Source: Salvator merianae (Eukaryota > Chordata > Lepidosauria > Squamata > Teiidae). Taken from it: a DNA stretch of 64,000 bases. The translations under genes were made by a program, and so were the position numbers. Positions 34,940-46,378 of this stretch are shown here, piece by piece (within the stretch, counting starts at the first letter, position 1; each line of letters begins with the position of its first letter). The notes under the pieces were generated by a model. The model had not been told where the DNA came from. It made no database searches and saw nothing but the letters and a program-made list of their open reading frames with translations. The DNA is taken from positions 44,339,024 through 44,403,023 of the forward strand of contig QVOM02000116.1 in assembly GCA_003586115.2 (NCBI GenBank), in the 5' to 3' direction.

Positions 34940-35328
34940 GGGCCTGTTCACACTTTGGTGCTAGTGAGCGATCAGGCGCTCACTAGCACAGTATGTCTGC
35001 AGGGTCCTGAGTGATCAGGAGCATCTGCAGATGCTTCCAATCGCCACTAGCTGTGGACAACAAAATTGTGGTCCACAGCTGGACTTCTGGACACTGCAGA
35101 CCATGGCTGCGCAGTCACACGCCGCATCCCTGGTCACCATGGCAGTGGCTGGGCACTTCTGTGGCTGCTGTCACAGCAGGGCAGCCAGCATTCATACTGA
35201 GTGTGCTGGAAGCCCAGTTCCAGGTTGTTCCAGCCCTTGCAATGCAGATGACCGCCACACTGCAGGGACCGTTCCACCTTGGAATGGTTGAATCTGACCA
35301 TTCTAAGGTGGAAAGTGTGAAAAGGCCT
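34940..35328. mobile_element. H-B element, complete (389 bp)
   Basis: The left end GGGCCTGTTCACACTTTGG and inverted right end AGGCCTTTTCACACTTTCC lie inside exact TAA direct repeats (34937-34939 and 35329-35331), the PIF/Harbinger signature. The GC-rich interior includes ACTAGCTGTGGACAACAAA and CAGGGCAGCCAGCATTCA, shared with the copy at 58880-59298. Frames of up to 106 codons overlap in several phases and are not conserved, so it is non-autonomous. Confidence 0.8.
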
Positions 35329-35331
35329 TAA

Positions 35332-36043
35332 GTCTCCTTGGTTCTGCATTTAAAAATTAGTTCGCCTTTTAAACAAGTATTTTAAATAGAAGCGACACAT
35401 GTCGCACACCATTGTGAAGATGGATAAAGAAAATATTTAATAAAAATAGCTGACATTTGGAAAGGGGGAAAATAAACTCATAAATGGCAGGCAGTATTGA
35501 TTAGTGATAATGAAATATCAGCCATGTCCACAAAGTGCCTTAAGTTTTCCTCTTCGGTTTTGATCAGATTCAAATGTTAAACTTAATCCCTAAATCTATA
35601 AATGGGAATCAGGCCAAAAAGGCTCAAGGAGTTGGATTTTCAGAAAAAAACTGCCAACGTTCAATTCAAATGTCAGATCCAAAGCAAAAACAAAATAAAG
35701 GGGGAGGGGATTCTCGTGAGGCTATACTTTATTCATAAATAATATCAGGAATCAATACATATATTCAGTTACTTTATGCTTAATAAATTTATGGAGGCAT
35801 TTTACAAAATAAAATCTTTAGGCTGCCCAGTGGTCAAAACCAAATAAATTAATGCCAGCATATATTACTGTCTGACCACAGAATTTCATCCTCAAAATTA
35901 TGTTTACTGTAGATTGGTTGCCTATTAAATATGCAGGCTACCATGTACCTACCATAGAGAACACAATCTGGTGAGCCACAAAATTGGGGCAATTGAAAGC
36001 CCAGGTGCTTGGGGAGGTGTTAATTTATGACTGCATATACGTC
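35332..36043. other. AT-rich non-coding DNA
   Basis: No gene, RNA or transposon ends recognised. Confidence 0.4.
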
Positions 36044-36110
36044 TAGCAAGCAGGCAGTAGGTCCCTAGTCTGAGATGTAATCCAGAATAAGGCCCAGTGC
36101 AGAAAGGGCC
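36044..36110. mobile_element. H-D element, right-end fragment
   Basis: GAGATGTAATCCAGAATAAG and GCCCAGTGCAGAAAGGGCC match the right half of the H-D copy at 32819-32939. The left half is missing. Confidence 0.65.
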
Positions 36111-36687
36111 AAAACCCATCCTGGCCTTGGGTTTTGTTTCATTTTTCCATCTCTACTTCCTTTTTCAATCAGTTTACCTGTCAGTTATGTGATTTCCTTG
36201 CTCTGGCCTTAGGCATAGAAATGACTTTTTAACTGATTACTGGCCATGAACAGACAGATCCTTTTTTATGTGTCTTCATATTTCTGTTTTGTGAAGAAGC
36301 TCAAGAGTGCCCCACTTTCCAGCATAAATCCTCCTTAGGAAATTTGAGGTGTGGCATGAAGCTTTGTCCAGCAAAATGAAATTGGATGAGTTATATTATA
36401 TCTTAGCTAGAATAACAGTGCAAGATAACATTTCACATAAGCCTTGGATGATTCATTTTAAGATTCAGCATTCAGGCTTTGTCAACAGAGGTAAGTAGTT
36501 CTTATATTTGGGGTTAAGAACACAATGGGTTCAGTGTCATTGGATAGTCGGTCATCCAATGAAGGAGTCTGGCTTCCTGTCCAAACTTGATGCCAAACTT
36601 GATGAACTGCATCTTGAAAAATTGCAGCCAATTTTGTGGTTCTTGGTTGATCTCCCATACCATCCTGATGCTGTGGAGACAACACAA
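36111..36687. other. non-coding, nothing recognised
   Basis: Includes TAGTCGGTCATCCAATGAAG near 36545. No element ends are recognised and no gene is visible. Confidence 0.4.
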
Positions 36688-37303
36688 GCCTTTCTGCACT
36701 GGGCCTTGTTCCAGACTATATCCTGGAATAGGGGCTTGTTGTCTGCATGCCCCAGCCAGCTGTAGTCTGCAGCAGCATGCAGATAGCAGGCCCTATTCTG
36801 GTATACAGTGGTACCTTTTTACTCAACCACCTTGAAACTCATCGAATTTGGTACTCAACACATTTTGATGTGAAAATTTTGTCTTGGTGCTCATTGTTTG
36901 TTTGGTGCAGGTTGCCTCGTGACTTGCTACCCTTTCCAGCTGAAACAAAAGGTCACATGTTAGTCACGTGGTAGCCCTTGACCTGTGCACATTCCCTTCT
37001 GGTCTTATCATGGCTTCTGTGGTCATTTTGTGTATTTAATCTAAGTACTGTACAGGTATTTATTCATTTTAGGTTTATTTCTCACATAAAGTAATGATAT
37101 ACAACCCTATCTTTTTACGTATTGCTTTAAAAGTGTGCATTGACTTCGGTTTGGGAACGCATTAAATTTATTTATATTATTCCTTTTGGGAAAAATTTGG
37201 TAGTCATCAACTTTGGTACTCATTGTGCCTCCCAGAACCAATTAACAACGAGTACCAAGGTATGACTGTATAATCTAAAATAATGCACAGTCCAGAAAGA
37301 GTC
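36688..37303. mobile_element. H-D element split by a Tigger insertion
   Basis: The left part is 36688-36805, starting GCCTTTCTGCACTGGGCC and ending CTATTCTGGTATA. The right part is 37269-37303, TAATCTAAAATAATGCACAG then TCCAGAAAGAGTC. Removing the 463-bp element between them, plus one TA, restores the H-D order seen at 32819-32939. The two halves therefore belonged to one H-D copy. Confidence 0.8.
36806..37268. mobile_element. Tigger/pogo-like MITE, 463 bp
   Basis: The left end CAGTGGTACCTTTTTACTC and inverted right end CAGTCATACCTTGGTACTC are Tigger-type inverted repeats. TA sits on both sides (36804-36805 and 37269-37270), the mariner/Tc1/pogo target duplication. No transposase frame remains. 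Confidence 0.85.
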
Positions 37304-38802
37304 ATAATTTCTATGCTTCTATTTGCACACTATTTCTGAAATTCTAATATTTATTTATGAGAGTAAAAATGAAATTTCATTTTACCTCTATATGTTCTAG
37401 ACCTGCATGCTACATACCCATTTACCCATGGGTTGATGAAATTTGAGTCTAATGAGTAATAATTAGCTTCTGGCTTTCAAATTCTTACGCAGAGTTTTAA
37501 AAAGATGTCCATACTGAAGTCTTGATAATATGAACATTTATACTTAAGCAGTTAATTAATTGATTAGGCAATTAAAATGGAGGCATTTAATCAACTAAGA
37601 AATCTATGCTTAGTGGACAGTTCTAGCAAACACTGCTCAGATGCAATAAAATAGCATCCATTTAACATTCCATAGAACCTTCATTTTTGTTGGCAGAAAT
37701 CGTTAACTCAAGGTGCATATCCACCAGCTAAGCTAATCCGCTCATCAGGATTCCTAACTAGGAGTGAACCTTGCCATCGAAAGAAACCTTTCTCCCTTCC
37801 TCTACAAGGTGAGTAAATGTCAACAGGAACCATTTAGGAAGGAATTTCGTATGTAGCTTAATGCTGAAAGCACACACAGTGGAATTCAGCCAAGAGGAGG
37901 AATTCTTGATTTAAATTTGATTCCGTGTCTTTCCCACTTGGGAGATGGTCGTTCACATGCCAGATGAGTGGTTCACAGCATGAATGGCATTGTAATGTAA
38001 AATAAATGCAGGTTGACCACCTGCCCCCACCCCCCCGTATTCAGCTGGGCACTGCTGCCACTTGCAATTACTAAGGACAAGTGCACGAACCATGTCGGCA
38101 GTGGGAAAGCATGACCTGAGTGGCAGAGCTCATTTTGCACTGCACTTATTCAATACACCACTGCCCTCTAATTTGCTGCAGCATTGTTATCTGTTAGCCG
38201 CTTACACAGTCACACCTTCATTATGCTCCCAGTTGCCTGCATCAGACTGCTTGTCACATCTACTGATTGCACTCAAACAGCAATTTACATGCATCACTTC
38301 TGACTGTCCTCTGGAAAAGGGGGTGGGTGGGAAACAAACAAAACTGATATCCCTTCAGAAGAGTCATCAGCTTTCTTCTGGGGACCTCAAAGGCACAACA
38401 AACTGACTACTGGAAACCAATGTGACTCTGAGCACCACCATCAGCAAAGATGCCACTCCTCATCAGACTCCAAGCCGGTTCTTGCTTTGCGCAAAATGTC
38501 AAGGTGTCACTCTCTTCCCAGCTGTTTGCTAAATTATTTGTGAAGTTGCTTAAGGCAACTGAAGGTCAGAGAGGTTATCAGATAAGTGCCCTTTGGCTTT
38601 CCTAGCTGCCATTAGCAATATTAAATAATCGCTGGTTCAAAGAGCTATGCTACGCTTTGGAGCATTAGCAGCTCTGAGGTTAATTCCTAGGACCTATTGG
38701 GCCCTTTTTGGGATCGAACCAGGAGTCCCTGCTTGCTTATTTGCTCATTTACTGAATTTGCAGCTCGCTCTTCTCCTTAGGGTTCCATTGTAGATAACAA
38801 AA
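37304..38802. other. non-coding, with one candidate conserved patch
   Basis: Mostly AT-rich. A 114-codon frame at about 38062-38403 has no motif. The patch at about 38570-38695 contains CCATTAGCAATATTAAATAA and neighbouring E-box/homeodomain-like words without repeat signals; it could be a regulatory element, but this is weak. Confidence 0.35.
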
Positions 38803-38804
38803 TA

Positions 38805-39125
38805 CAGTACAGTCTCGATTATCTGTCCTTTGGTCATCTGACATTCTGGATTATCCGACGTCGCGCGGCTGCTTGGGGGCGTGGCTGTAGGCATTTCCGC
38901 GCCCCAGACACGCCCCCAAACATGGCGGCCGCAACAGGCAAGGAGAGAAGGGCGAGTGAAACCTCACCCCAAAACAAGCCCCCAAGTGCGGCGGTGGCAG
39001 CGAGCAGGGCGAGTACCTCCAGGCCCCAAAGCAAGGGCCAGAGCATGGCAACGCGGATTATCCGACGGTTTCGGCTATCCGACTATCAGCCCGCCCGTTT
39101 ATGTCAGATAGTCGAGACTCTACTG
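38805..39125. mobile_element. Tigger/pogo-like MITE, GC-rich, 321 bp
   Basis: The left end CAGTACAGTCTCGATTATCT and inverted right end CAGTAGAGTCTCGACTATCT are flanked by TA (38803-38804 and 39126-39127). Internal GGATTATCCGAC words recur near both ends. The CpG-rich interior contrasts with its AT-rich surroundings and yields frames of up to 76 codons on both strands that I regard as spurious. Confidence 0.85.
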
Positions 39126-39127
39126 TA

Positions 39128-39859
39128 CAACAACTGCAAACACATTTGAGGGTCCTCCTTGTGATCATCAGTTCCTTTGGAGTCGGGACCTGGTCCATCA
39201 AAATGAATGCTTTTGGGTCAATTCCAGTTGTGGGTGCCTGGCCTGCATTATATGTTTCTACCTTGCTGTCTGCTTATTGGTCCTCTTTCCAATATTACAT
39301 TCCCCCTAACCCTTTCACAGAGCTGCGTTCCAATCTAATTTCAGATGAATCTCTCTGTTCAAATTCTGCCTGTGAGTTGAACTCCCTGGGAATTTTCACT
39401 GTGCTCCATCCATCTCTGGCCTCAGGGTGTGTCCAGATGGAGGAAAGCAGGTTGTTTGCTGTAAATGAGAAACAGATGATTTTCACTTATCGGATATTCT
39501 GCAGTAAGGGGAAATCCATTACACTGAGGAAAAAAAATATATAGTCTGGCTATTTGACTGGAACTGTGTCATGGTGACAGCGCCAAAACAGTAAAGGCTG
39601 GCAATTTGATGTGAACATGATGAGGGCAATGACACACAGATGATATCAAAAATCTGCACACTTAAAGCAAATCTGAAAACTGAAAAACCTCAGGCCTGGA
39701 CTCTGAAAGAGGCAGAGATTTCAGGTGGACAGACTATGGCTAGGGAATGATGTTTTTGGTTTATCTGTTTTGTTGTTTTACTACCTAGTGATAGAGTAAC
39801 TTACAATTCATTCTTTATTGTTTCAGTATTGCTGCTTCTTTAGCTGTCTATAGTTCATG
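39128..39859. other. non-coding, nothing recognised
   Basis: A 147-codon plus-strand frame crosses about 39101-39544, starting inside the Tigger element. I see no conserved motif and treat it as chance. Confidence 0.4.
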
Positions 39860-39967
39860 AAAGAGAGAAAGAGAGAAAGAGAAAAAGAGAAAAAGAAAGA
39901 AAGAAGGAAGGAAGGAAGGAAGGAAGGAAGGAAGGAAGGAAGGAAGGAAGGAAGGAAGGACAGATGA

Positions 39968-40023
<56 letters not shown>

Positions 40024-40025
40024 AA
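39860..40025. repeat. compound GA-rich microsatellite
   Basis: Imperfect GAGAAA/GAAAAA units (39860-39905) are followed by about 14 GGAA units and then, after GGACAGATG, about 15 AAAG units to 40025. The strand is almost pure purine. Confidence 0.95.
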
Positions 40026-40224
40026 TTCCCTGCCATCATCATCATCATAAGAAGGGTCAACAGCCTGAACACAGGTGGTGTAAATCCTACTGTTAAGTCT
40101 GACCAAGCATGGGTTAGACCACATTATCATGCAGAGCACTTGGTGATGACGGTGGCAAAAAGGAGTCATTTCACTTCCATCATTGTATCCTCGAGTAGCC
40201 ATTCACCAAAGCTTTTTTTGTGTT

Positions 40225-41815
40225 GTGAATGGCAGTGCCGGCTGGTGGCTTCAAGCCCGGGTGTTCGCATCCTGTGCGAAGTGCACCATGGCTGTTCACA
40301 GGGCCTCCAGGCTTCCGTACTGCCTCAGCTTAAAGCCGTTGGCTGCCACTGATAAATGGCCTTATGAGATTGAGACCAAGGAAGCAAGGGTGGTTGCTTC
40401 CTTCAGGGCAAAGTTGCTCAGATTCACAACAGATTGGATGCCACTGTTGACACTAGCCTAAGGGAAGAGCCTAATGAATTGTTTGATTCAGTTATTTTGG
40501 ATCAGTTTCAATCATTGTGACTTAAAGATATTGGCAAGCTGCTGGCTGGGTTTCAGTCAACTACACGCCTTTTAGATCCTTGCACTTCTTGGCTGGTAAA
40601 TCTGGCTGGTGAGGTATATCCGGGTGGGGGCAAGGAGTAGTGAATGCCTCTTTGAGAGATGGTGTGTTCCCGCTGGCTCTTAAGGAGGCAGGAATGCATC
40701 CCCTTCCCAAGAGGTCCTCCCTGGTTCCAGAAGAATTAAACAATTAGCACAGAGTAGGCAACATATTTTTTCTGGGCAAAGTATTGAAGAGCATCCTGAC
40801 TATTGCAGGCATGCTTGGAGGAAGCTGATTACCAAGACCATTTCAGTCTGGCTTCAGGCCTAGTTATGGCACTGAAACTGCCTTGGTTGCTCAGGTAGTG
40901 ACCTTCTCTGGGAGAAAGTCAAGGAATGCAACCCTGTTGGTTCTCCTGGATCTCTCAGCAACTTGTTATATAATGCATGTATGTATGAATTATGTATGCA
41001 TTTGTCGTTTGGTATTCTGCCTGCTTCAGTTGAATTGTATTACCCTGGAAGGAGAGAGTCTGAAATCTAGAGGTGCTCTTGGATACTGTGCTGACACCTG
41101 AAGCTCAGGTGGAGATGTTGGCCAGCAGTACCTACTTCCAGTTCCATCTGATTGATCAGCTATGACTGGTTCTGGAAAAAGAAAGTTTGGTCAGAGTAAT
41201 TCATGTCCTGCTACTTTCCAGACTGGACTATTGTAATGAATTTTATGTGGGGCTGCCATTGAAGACAATTCAGAAGTTGCATCTGGTGTAAAATGCAGCA
41301 GCAAGACCACTGACCGGAACTGTTTGCCATCACGCCAGTCCTAAAAGAACTGCACTGGCTGTCAATTCATTACTGACCCCAATTCAAGGTTTTAACTTTA
41401 GTTTATAAGGCCCTAAATGGCTTGGGCTCCAAATATCTACAGGACCACCTCTGCCCGTATACACCTGCTTGTGCCCTAAGATTTGCCAGTGAGGCCTCCT
41501 TGCCTGTTCCACCATCTGCAGAATTTAAAGGGCTGGGGACAAGTGAAAGGGTCTTCTCAGTGGTAACGCCCAGACTATGGAACTGCTCCCCTCTGCAATG
41601 CATCAGGCATCCTCACAGTATGCATTCAGATGTTTGATTAAGATGCAACTCTTAACCCTAGCCTTTGGCTGAAGAAACACAGTCTTTCCTTCACTTTCAG
41701 GTCCTTTCATTGTTTTAGTCAAGTCATGTTAACAGTGTTTTTTAATTAGTTTTATTATGACCCATCCTGGGACCTTTAGGCATAAGGTGAAATATAAATA
41801 TATATAAATAAATAT
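40225..41815 (+). mobile_element. L2 LINE fragment, internally deleted
   Basis: Resembles squamate L2. In order: GCCGGCTGGTGGCTTCAAGC upstream, CCATTTCAGTCTGGCTTCAG with TATGGCACTGAAAC (reverse transcriptase fingers), CTCCTGGATCTCTCAGC just before the expected catalytic aspartate, then a jump near 40975-41065 to the C-terminal region with GACTGGACTATTGTAATGAA, AAGGGTCTTCTCAGTGGTAA and the 3' end GGGACCTTTAGGCATAAGG with AAAT-type repeats. The catalytic core appears deleted and stops are frequent, so it is inactive. It anchors the identity of the shorter L2-type tails in the window. Confidence 0.85.
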
Positions 41816-41995
41816 AGGATTCTTACTAGTTCTTACAAGGATGCTTGGAATGGAAAGATTCTGGAAGAGGATGAATTTCAAAGAGCTTAGAGGTAACCAA
41901 AGCAAAGGATCCTCACTCCCCTTGCCTTCTGCTATATGACACAGTGGCTGCCACTATCTCAGTTACTTTACAGGAAGGTCCCAGATGGTGGATTA
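41816..41995. other. non-coding spacer
   Basis: No feature recognised. Confidence 0.4.
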
Positions 41996-42300
41996 GCACA
42001 ATAAAAAGATAAAATCCATAACACACCCTAAAATACAACCCTCCTAACCTTCCCTTTCAGGATAACACTCAGAGGAAGCTAAACATCAAAAGCCTGGATA
42101 AAGAGGCAAGTTTTAACCAGGCACCAAAAACCATACAATGCTTGTCCTTGGCAAACTTCTAGAGAGAGGTTGTTCCAGAGTCTGGAGGCCACCACAGAAA
42201 AGACCCTCTTGCATCACACTGCCAAAAGGAAGAGCCAAAAAACAGCAACTAGCATGTAAAGGAAGAAGTTGGACTGGCTTCTTTTTCCTACTTACCTCTA
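41996..42300 (-). mobile_element. L2-like LINE 3' fragment
   Basis: Plus-strand phrases AAAAGCCTGGATAAAGAGGC, GTTGTTCCAGAGTCTGGAGG and CACCACAGAAAAGACCCT follow the order of a common reptile L2-type 3' region on the opposite strand. No coding capacity. Confidence 0.5.
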
Positions 42301-43799
42301 CTCTACTGCCTGATGGAAATACTGCTGTAGTGCTCTGCAGCCTGATGAAACAGCTACTGTCAGATGAATGCTTACAAAGAGGAAGCACTAAAGGCAGATA
42401 GTACTTTAGCAAAGCCAATGGAATAAACCTGCTTGCATTTACTTTGACCATGGCAATCCATACTGCACTGTGAGTTTTAAATAGATACTGGTATCCTTGT
42501 GCACTAACTACTGAGCACAGTCTTCAGAGATAAAGCATCTCTGAAAATGGAGGACACGCTTTTACCAAATTAATTGCTTGCCAATTTAGCCACCATTTTT
42601 CTCAGTCTGCCCGGATTTGGACTCTGAACATCTGAGGCCCTGACTGTACATTGCCACTTAAAAATGCGACTGTTACACTGACAACTCCACCATGCAATAG
42701 ATCAGCTAGATATAAGGGAGGGTACAGTATTTTAGATATGACAAATCCAAGGACTACTAAAGCTGAATGGGTCAAACTTCTCAACAGACAGCAACCGCAT
42801 AGGCTGTAACTCAAAATGATGCTTTACCCTTCCTGGAGTTTGAACTATAATTTCTCACAGCTTCAGTCAGCCCTACATTTGTAGCCTAAACAGTCTGCAA
42901 AGCATCAGCTTGGCAAAAGCCACTCTCCAATAAAACATAGTGATTCATATTTAAGAAACCTCTTCATCTTAGTGGTGTTCTGAGTGGGTTACCCAAGACA
43001 GTAATTGCCACTGGCCAGAAGCATTGGTTTGGCTGGCTCTTTCTTCTTTGACAGTAGCAAGTGACCTCTTCATGGAAAAAAAAGCTCTGAACAAAAGCGT
43101 CCCTTTCATTTTACCAAACTACAGTACAGGATGTCATGGACCAAAATACAGTTCAGCAGGATGCCAGTAAGGTTTTGGATTGTCCCTTCATCCTCTCTTG
43201 CTCTGTGGTCTGACTATTGAGTATAACCTGCAGGTATCTACACACATCAAGCTACTATTAAAGGCATAGTTGAAACAGATGTTGGCTACTGCATCATATA
43301 GAAGTCAGCCACCTGTTCTTGTAAATCACAGCTGTTCAGCAACCGTGTGATGAGAGATGGGAAGATCTACCCTAACATGCATACTGATGAGATTGTTTAT
43401 TCCATTTATTTTTCCATTACAATCTAAAATGACACGACACACAAGAAAAAGAATCAGGGAGGGAAGAGGAAAACTTAACAGCTGAGCAGATTTAGTGGCA
43501 CAATGCCATCACCTTTCCTTCCTGCATCTTGGTTGTGGCATGGCAAAACCAAGATTTAGGTAATAAATTGTATATCTGACTCAGCCTTCCCCCAAGTTCT
43601 GATGAAGAATGGCACAGCTGTGATTAGTTTTTGTTTTGTTTCCTTCTAAGTATGGAAGATGCTTGACTCTAAAACTTGATCAATCTTCTGGCTTGAGGCC
43701 TCATGTCTCCTCTATCTTTTCTTTTAGTAGGTGTTTCCTGTACTTGTTATTTCAGGTCACTCGTAGGACATGTGGGGAGCCTCTGTGGTATGGAACAGT
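42301..43799. other. non-coding, nothing recognised
   Basis: Mixed sequence, no recognisable frame or repeat. Confidence 0.4.
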
Positions 43800-44223
43800 G
43801 TTGCCTTCATGATGGCACTGGTCCAAACCAGCCCTTAGTCCAGCACCAAGCTCATGTGAACTTCTGGACCAGTCTCTGAGGGCTAGGAAGGGCTAGGAAC
43901 TTTTGTTCCAACCTTGGAGCCATCAGAGAACCCACTTTGGTGATGCTCTCTGGAGTGTTGCCAAAATGGGTCCCCTGGTAGTTCCGAACACAAGGTGTGC
44001 CTTCCATACATCTCTGTATTTTGGATCAGAGCCTGCTGCTCCACTGGTAGACTCATTTAAACAGGTCTTTTAGTAATCCCAATCAGGGCCTCCTCCAGCA
44101 TGCATGGAGCATGCCATCAGTAGACAAGGCCTCACAGATCTATACTAACATTCAGACCACTGAGGCTTAGAAGTGGACTTCGAAGCTCCTTATTATGGAT
44201 TAAAGGTAAGTGCAGAAAGGACC
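43800..44223. mobile_element. H-A element copy, left end approximate
   Basis: The right end, inverted, reads GGTCCTTTCTGCACTTACC, followed outside by TAA. Interior phrases GGCTAGGAACTTTTGTTCC and CCAAAATGGGTCCCC match other H-A copies. The left inverted repeat is not recognised, so the start is approximate. Confidence 0.6.
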
Positions 44224-44226
44224 TAA

Positions 44227-45095
44227 GTCTTTTTGCAGGGCTGTATGGAGTGGCCCTGCTTCGTCTCTGTCCAGCATCTGTAGCTACCTGTGACTTTAGA
44301 TCTGGAGTGAATATAATCCTTCATGTAATTTCCCTTAAAGAGAAGGGGAGAATCGGTGCTGTGGAGAAGAGAGCAATTAGATAGAAATGCTAATAAACCA
44401 GTCTCTGGCCATCATAAAATGTATAATTTAAAAGCATGGAATGTCAATAATTTCTACATGAGTGATGAGTGTGTCAAACGTGTGCATAGATTTGTGAAGA
44501 CAGGACAACCAGCACCCCTACTTATTGGAGGTCCCCAACTGATGGCCAGAAAAGAAGGTAGCTGTTGGACAAAGAAAAGAGTAGCATTGCTATCAAGGTG
44601 GGTTCAGCTCCTAGTGTTTGTATGGACAAATGTTCACTCTTTTGACCTGTTTCTAGTAAGATTCCATAGCAGTTCCAAGGATATTCCAGGAGTCTCTTTG
44701 GTCCCATTGAGACATCTTGTGCCCTGGTTCTCTCAGAATCACACCATTATTTCTGCAACAAAAGGGTTAGCTTAGATAAAATCATAAACATTTTCACTTT
44801 ATTCCTTTATTCTCTCCCACCCAGTCTCTGAGTTTTCTCATTGAACTGTCAATAAGAGGGCTCCTGGAATGCAATTCAGAAATTCTCCCTGTACTTTTAA
44901 GTCGGCTACTTTCATCGCTGTTCATTATCCGCCCACAGAATAGCAGAGGAGGGCAAAGGAAAAAGCTCAGTGGTTGGACATCTGACATCTGGACATCTAG
45001 GGCTGGACATCTGAGTTGACATCTAGACCATTACAGTCCTAGGGCTCACAAAAAATCACCCAGAGATCAAATCTTGATAGAAGTTACAAATGTTC
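44227..45095. other. non-coding with GGACATCT repeats
   Basis: GGACATCT/TGACATCT words recur five times at about 44976-45025. A 139-codon frame at 44356-44772 has no recognisable motif. Confidence 0.4.
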
Positions 45096-45098
45096 TTA

Positions 45099-45519
45099 GG
45101 TGTGATCACACAGGAGGTTTTCTGAGCATCCATTTTCTGAGATCACCCCATTTGTGGACACACGAGCCCCCCATACACACATACATCAAACAGTTTAAAA
45201 AATAAGCAGCTAAAAGCTGCCTACCAGACAGCTGTTCCTTGCTTCCCTCTCATTGGCTGCCTCTCATTGTCTGCCACCATCCTGGATTTCCATGGACCTA
45301 ACTGATTGGCAGCCATAGCAGGCTGGTATTAGCAGGTGTAGCCTCCCACCCCATCTAAATCAAACTGCTGCAGCTTGTCCCTTGTTTCATGTCTGTAAAA
45401 GAGGTGGATAATCAGAGGCTGGGGGATGAGATAAAGATTTTTTATATTCATTTTCTGCCTGTTGCTTGAGTCTCAGATTTGTCCTGGGGGTATCCCTAAA
45501 CACATATGTGAACATACTG
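45099..45519. mobile_element. H-E element, complete (421 bp)
   Basis: The left end GGTGTGATCACACAGGAGG and inverted right end CAGTATGTTCACATATGTG are bounded by exact TTA direct repeats (45096-45098 and 45520-45522). The interior has CTCATTGGCTGCCTCTCATT, similar to TGTCATTGGCTAG in the split copy at 24.7 kb. Non-coding; Harbinger-like by target duplication. Confidence 0.7.
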
Positions 45520-45522
45520 TTA

Positions 45523-46289
45523 GTGTCAGCTTAGTAGAAAGCATCCAATGCAACAACACGAGAAGGCAAGTTCTCCTTTTAACAGAATTTTCTTAGACAG
45601 GTTTTAGCAAACTTCAATCATTTATGACCTACCATATCAACAACCCATTTTTTCCCATAAGTTGGGCTTTGTACACTGGCTGAGGTAGTGGCAGTTGTGT
45701 AGCTCACTGCCCCATCCCTAAATTTGTCCATGATGCACAAGTATGGTGGTTTGGAAAGCCCTGCTCTTGAGAATATTATTTATTTATAATTTTGTATACA
45801 GTTTATAAAAAAGATATAAAACAATAAATTACATGAAAACATGAAGGAAAAGAAAAGGTGGTAGAGAGGAAGCATGTATCATAGTTTTTATACATGTATT
45901 TCGATATTTATATATCATTTTGTTTTTTAAAAAAATGCATAGTTCACATATGCATTTTAAAAACCAGGATTAAAACAACCGGAAACATATAAACCAATAC
46001 ATAAAAACACTATTTGAACTGAGGATGAGGCCTAGAAAATTGTACATTTTAAGCTTGGTTAAAGATTATGGTAGTCTTCCCAGATCCTGTATAACACAGG
46101 CTCAGGGCTAGATTATCTCACTTGACAAATGCCTCTCTGCTAAGTGCTTTGTACATCAGTTAGCTTCTGAAACAGTCAAAGGCAAAAGTTAATATAGGTG
46201 CCTTTGCTTTGTTTAATGTGACTCCAAATTACCTGCTGGTAATCTCAAATAGAAGTTTCTTGTATCTTTCATTTTTAACCTTTCTTCGT
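45523..46289. other. AT-rich non-coding DNA with an L2-like tail
   Basis: TTATTTATTTATAATTTTGT at about 45778 may be an inverted L2-type tail. Nothing else recognised. Confidence 0.35.
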
Positions 46290-46378
46290 ATTTATTTATT
46301 TACATTTCTATCTCACCCTATTCCCTAAGGTCTAAACCAATACAGTACAACAAACAGAGTTAAAATTCCTTAAAAACC
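46290..46378 (-). repeat. L2-type 3' tail
   Basis: ATTTATTTATTTACATTTCT then ATCTCACCCTATTCCC and ACCAATACAGTACAACAAAC is the inverted L2-type tail. Confidence 0.6.

Noticed and set aside
38834..39149. Short coding frames on both strands
   Set aside because: They lie inside a Tigger MITE with TA duplications and overlap in several phases.
39101..39544. 147-codon plus-strand frame
   Set aside because: It starts inside a Tigger element and shows no conserved motif.
39848..40202. Minus-strand Phe/Ser/Leu-rich frames
   Set aside because: They are translations of the compound GA-rich microsatellite.
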